Shown here: positions 6,865 through 8,306 of the stretch, one piece after another | Position numbering within the stretch: position 1 is the stretch's first letter | Layout of the letters: every line of letters begins with the position of its first letter | Assembly: GCA_031287285.1 (NCBI GenBank) | Contig: JAITTC010000188.1 | Location: forward strand, 1 to 8,306 | DNA: 8,306 nt | Reading direction: 5' to 3' | Source: Christensenellaceae bacterium | GTDB taxonomy: Bacteria > Bacillota > Clostridia > Christensenellales > UBA1750 | Made by a program: the position numbers and the translations under genes | The notes under the pieces: model-generated | What the model was told of the DNA's origin: nothing | What the model saw: the letters and a program-made list of their open reading frames with translations, nothing else | Databases searched by the model: none

Positions 6865-6958
6865 AGGAGCGCAAGCGACGAAGTAATCCAGCAAGCATGT
6901 GCAAAGGCGTCATCAAAAAGGAGGACGCTGGATTGCTTTGTTGCCACTCGCAATGACG
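6865..6958 (+). repeat. Repeat copy 2, left end truncated
   Basis: The left arm begins only at AGGAGCGCAAGCGACGAAG. The centre is AAGCATGTGCAAAGGCG and following bases, and the right arm is GCTGGATTGCTTTGTTGCCA to CGCAATGACG (6927-6958). Its first 74 bases match 7067-7140 at all but three positions. Confidence 0.8.
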
Positions 6959-6987
6959 AGACAACGGGAGCGCTGTTTGCCTCCCCC

Positions 6988-7020
6988 GTCACCCGCGAGG
7001 AGCGTAAGCGACGCGGCAGG
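6988..7020 (+). repeat. Solo left arm of the repeat
   Basis: GTCACCCGCGAGGAGCG followed by TAAGCGACGCGGCAGG. It shares the variant GTCACCCGCGAGG start with the copy at 7056, in place of the usual GTCATTGCGAGG. Confidence 0.75.
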
Positions 7021-7055
7021 TTGGTAGGGCCGGTCAGCGGCTTAACGGCCTTCCT

Positions 7056-7143
7056 CGTCACCCGCGAGGAGCGCAAGCGACGAAGTAATCCAGTAAGCAT
7101 ATGCAAAGGCTTCATCAAAAAGGAGGACGCTGGATTGCTTCGC
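7056..7143 (+). repeat. Repeat copy 4, right end truncated
   Basis: A complete left arm (CGTCACCCGCGAGGAGCG start), then a centre nearly identical to copy 2, then GCTGGATTGCTTCGC, where it stops. The next full copy begins at the following base, 7144. Confidence 0.8.
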
Positions 7144-7247
7144 CGTCATTGCGAGGAGCGTAAGCGACGCGGCAATCCAGCAGATATGGTCTAAGGCCCT
7201 GCAAAGGGGAAGTACGCTGGATTGCTTTACTGCCGTTCGCAATGACG
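7144..7247 (+). repeat. Complete 104-base repeat copy
   Basis: It starts CGTCATTGCGAGGAGCGTAA and ends TTCGCAATGACG, so the two ends are inverted repeats; the inner arms CGGCAATCCAGC and GCTGGATTGC also pair. The centre is AGATATGGTCTAAGGCCC and GCAAAGGGGAAGTAC. It is the only copy here with both ends intact, and so the best reference for the family. Confidence 0.85.
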
Positions 7248-7271
7248 AAGGAGGGCGAGGCTATCTTCCCC

Positions 7272-7313
7272 CGTCACTGTGAGGAGCGGAGCGACGCGGC
7301 AATCGCAATGACG
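7272..7313 (+). repeat. Minimal repeat copy 6
   Basis: CGTCACTGTGAGGAGCGGAG, then CGACGCGGCAAT, joined directly to CGCAATGACG. Like the copy at 6823-6863 it lacks the centre, and the two share the same junction GCGGCAATCGCAATGA. Confidence 0.8.
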
Positions 7314-7389
7314 AGGCAACCAGCCCCTGCAAAGAGAAACTGCGCCGGATTCCTTCCCCCGTCATTATTAGAGGAAGTAAGGAGTCACG

Positions 7390-7728
7390 ATGAAACAACG
7401 CCTGCTGGGCCTATGGCCCTATGCGCTGATCGCCTTGCTGGGCCTTTTCGGCCTGCCGCTCATCGCGCGGACGCAGCCCGCAGGGGCTGAAATGGTGCTG
7501 ATGCTGGTTTTGCTGCCCGCCTTTGTCTTCGCGTTTTCCTCTATCTATGGCTGGCGCAGGGGCTTTGACTGGCTCCTCCCGCTCGCCGTAGGGCTTTTCT
7601 TTCTTTGCACGCTCTTCGTCTTTTATAACGAGAGCGCCTGGGTTTACGCGCCTGGCTATGCCTTCCTCTCGCTGCTTGGCGCCGCCATGGGTTCCTTAAT
7701 TGCCCGCCTTTTTCGGCGGAAGCCCTAA
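7390..7728 (+). CDS. Small four-helix membrane protein of unknown function
   Basis: The product has 112 residues, with hydrophobic segments at about 8-27, 35-53, 61-79 and 85-105, short loops (WRRGFDW at 55-61, FYNESAW at 78-84) and a basic end RLFRRKP. I recall similar short proteins with a YG-x-R-x-G-F motif followed by F-YNESA in clostridial genomes, but no function is known to me. AAGGAG lies 5 bases before the ATG, a close but usable spacing. The gene starts about 20 bases beyond the last repeat remnant, so its promoter must lie in or before the repeat nest; none was recognised. The DUF1848 gene begins 24 bases after the stop, so the two are probably co-transcribed. Confidence 0.75.
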   Translation: MKQRLLGLWPYALIALLGLFGLPLIARTQPAGAEMVLMLVLLPAFVFAFSSIYGWRRGFDWLLPLAVGLFFLCTLFVFYNESAWVYAPGYAFLSLLGAAMGSLIARLFRRKP

Positions 7729-7752
7729 ATCTTCACCGGGAGGCCCCCTTCG

Positions 7753-8306
7753 ATGATCCTTTCCGCCTCGCGCCGCACCGATATCCCAGCGCACTTTGCG
7801 CCCTGGCTGATGGGCCGCCTGCGCGAGGGCTTTTTGTGCGTCCGCAATCCCTTCAACCACGCCCAGCAAAGGCGAATCGAGCTGAACCCCGCCAAAATCG
7901 ATTGCATCGTCTTCTGGAGCAAGGATCCCTCGCCCCTTCTGCCCTATTTAGACGAAATCGACCGCCTCGGCTACCGCTATGTCTTCCAGTTCACCCTAAA
8001 TCCCTATGGACCGGAGCTGGAGCCCAAGCTTCGGCCGCTGGAAGAGAGGCTAAGCGCCTTTTTAGAGCTCAGCCGCAGCCTTGGCGCGGCGCGGGTTCTG
8101 TGGCGCTATGACCCAATCGTGCTGCACGAGGGCCTGCCCATGCAAGAGCATTTCCGCCGCTTTGCCGCCCTCTGTGATCGCCTGGCAAAGCACACCGCCT
8201 TCGTGACGATCTCCTTTCTCGATTTATACCCAAGGCTTCGCTCCCCGCTCCTGCGCGCCTGCACCAAGGGCGAGATGGCCGAGCTCGCCGCCGGCTTTGG
8301 CGAAAT
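7753..8306 (+). CDS. DUF1848 family protein (partial, 3' end outside window)
   Basis: 184 codons are visible before the edge. The family hallmarks are clear: start MILSASRRTDIPAHF (1-15), VRNPFN (30-35), DCIVFWSKDP (50-59), YVFQFTLNPYGPELEP (76-91), RVLWRYDPIVL (114-124) and FVTISFLDLYPRL (150-162). The ATG at 7753 is supported by GGGAGG 9 bases upstream. DUF1848 proteins are uncharacterised. From family knowledge they carry a C-terminal cysteine cluster resembling the iron-sulphur motif of radical SAM enzymes, which would lie beyond this window and cannot be checked here. The visible part has four isolated cysteines (C29, C51, C141, C170) without such spacing. A redox or radical chemistry role is therefore only a suggestion. 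Confidence 0.9.
   Translation, partial: MILSASRRTDIPAHFAPWLMGRLREGFLCVRNPFNHAQQRRIELNPAKIDCIVFWSKDPSPLLPYLDEIDRLGYRYVFQFTLNPYGPELEPKLRPLEERLSAFLELSRSLGAARVLWRYDPIVLHEGLPMQEHFRRFAALCDRLAKHTAFVTISFLDLYPRLRSPLLRACTKGEMAELAAGFGE

Larger units (their letters stand above)
6787..7370. repeat. Nest of palindromic dispersed repeats (MITE-like), no gene
   Basis: The whole gap between the two membrane protein genes is built from copies of one element. Its left arm reads CGTCATTGCGAGGAGCG, then about AAGCGACGCGGCAATCCAGC. Its centre contains GCAAAG plus a short purine-rich run, and its right arm is the approximate inverse (GCTGGATTGCTT to CGCAATGACG). Five centre-plus-right-arm modules beginning with GCAAAG occur at about 6790, 6901, 7103, 7201 and 7330, with decreasing quality at the two edges. 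The CATTGCGAGGAGCG/GCGACG motif is one I recognise from dispersed palindromes in many unrelated bacterial genomes. No transposase is present, so any movement would have to be assisted from elsewhere. Confidence 0.85.

Noticed and set aside
6771..7242. Frames on both strands across the repeat nest, with repeated RSSRVT-type segments
   Set aside because: They are translations of the dispersed repeat, often misannotated as hypothetical proteins; no ribosome binding sites.
6823..7313. CRISPR array
   Set aside because: Copies occur in both orientations, vary in length, have irregular spacing and share their intervening sequence, unlike CRISPR spacers; no cas genes.

Overview
The window looks like a chromosomal segment of a high-GC member of the Clostridia (Firmicutes). 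The grounds are strong AAAGGAGG-type ribosome binding sites, U-tailed intrinsic terminators, an ECF sigma factor paired with a DUF4349-type anti-sigma factor, a clostridial-style hexameric NADP-glutamate dehydrogenase and a DUF1848 protein. The genus cannot be read from the sequence. Most genes are clearly GC-rich; one acetyltransferase gene at 4612-5055 is visibly AT-richer.

Layout. Positions 1-1838 (minus strand) hold an ECF sigma factor gene followed 35 bases later by its likely membrane anti-sigma partner, which runs off the left edge. A tRNA-Leu(CAA) at 1940-2025 is transcribed the other way from a good promoter, and its -10 box physically overlaps a possible -10 box for the sigma gene. 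A 350-base hairpin-rich gap leads to gdhA (2380-3726), which ends in a strong terminator. Next comes a roughly 360-base non-coding stretch (3782-4140) with a striking chain of GC-rich hairpins. One part can fold into a perfect four-way junction with no unpaired base at the branch point. After it lies a self-contained 66-residue two-helix membrane protein gene with its own promoter and terminator (4144-4558), then a GNAT acetyltransferase resembling the AAC(3)-I type. This is convergent with a NMT1/SsuA-type substrate-binding lipoprotein (5141-6142, minus strand), and a hairpin at 5059-5093 separates the two. A six-helix membrane protein gene (6226-6735) diverges from the lipoprotein gene. It is followed by about 600 bases packed with complete, halved and minimal copies of one palindromic dispersed repeat (about 6787-7370). 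The right end holds a small four-helix membrane protein and a DUF1848 protein cut by the edge, 24 bases apart and probably co-transcribed.

How the genes work together. The only clear functional pair is sigma/anti-sigma, which is likely an envelope-signal switch. gdhA makes glutamate from ammonium and 2-oxoglutarate. The substrate-binding protein has no permease or ATPase beside it. I found no convincing new multi-gene system. The most unusual signals are in the non-coding DNA: the junction-forming hairpin cluster at 3865-3970 and the repeat nest at 6787-7370, of which a degraded inverted core also appears at 3829-3843.
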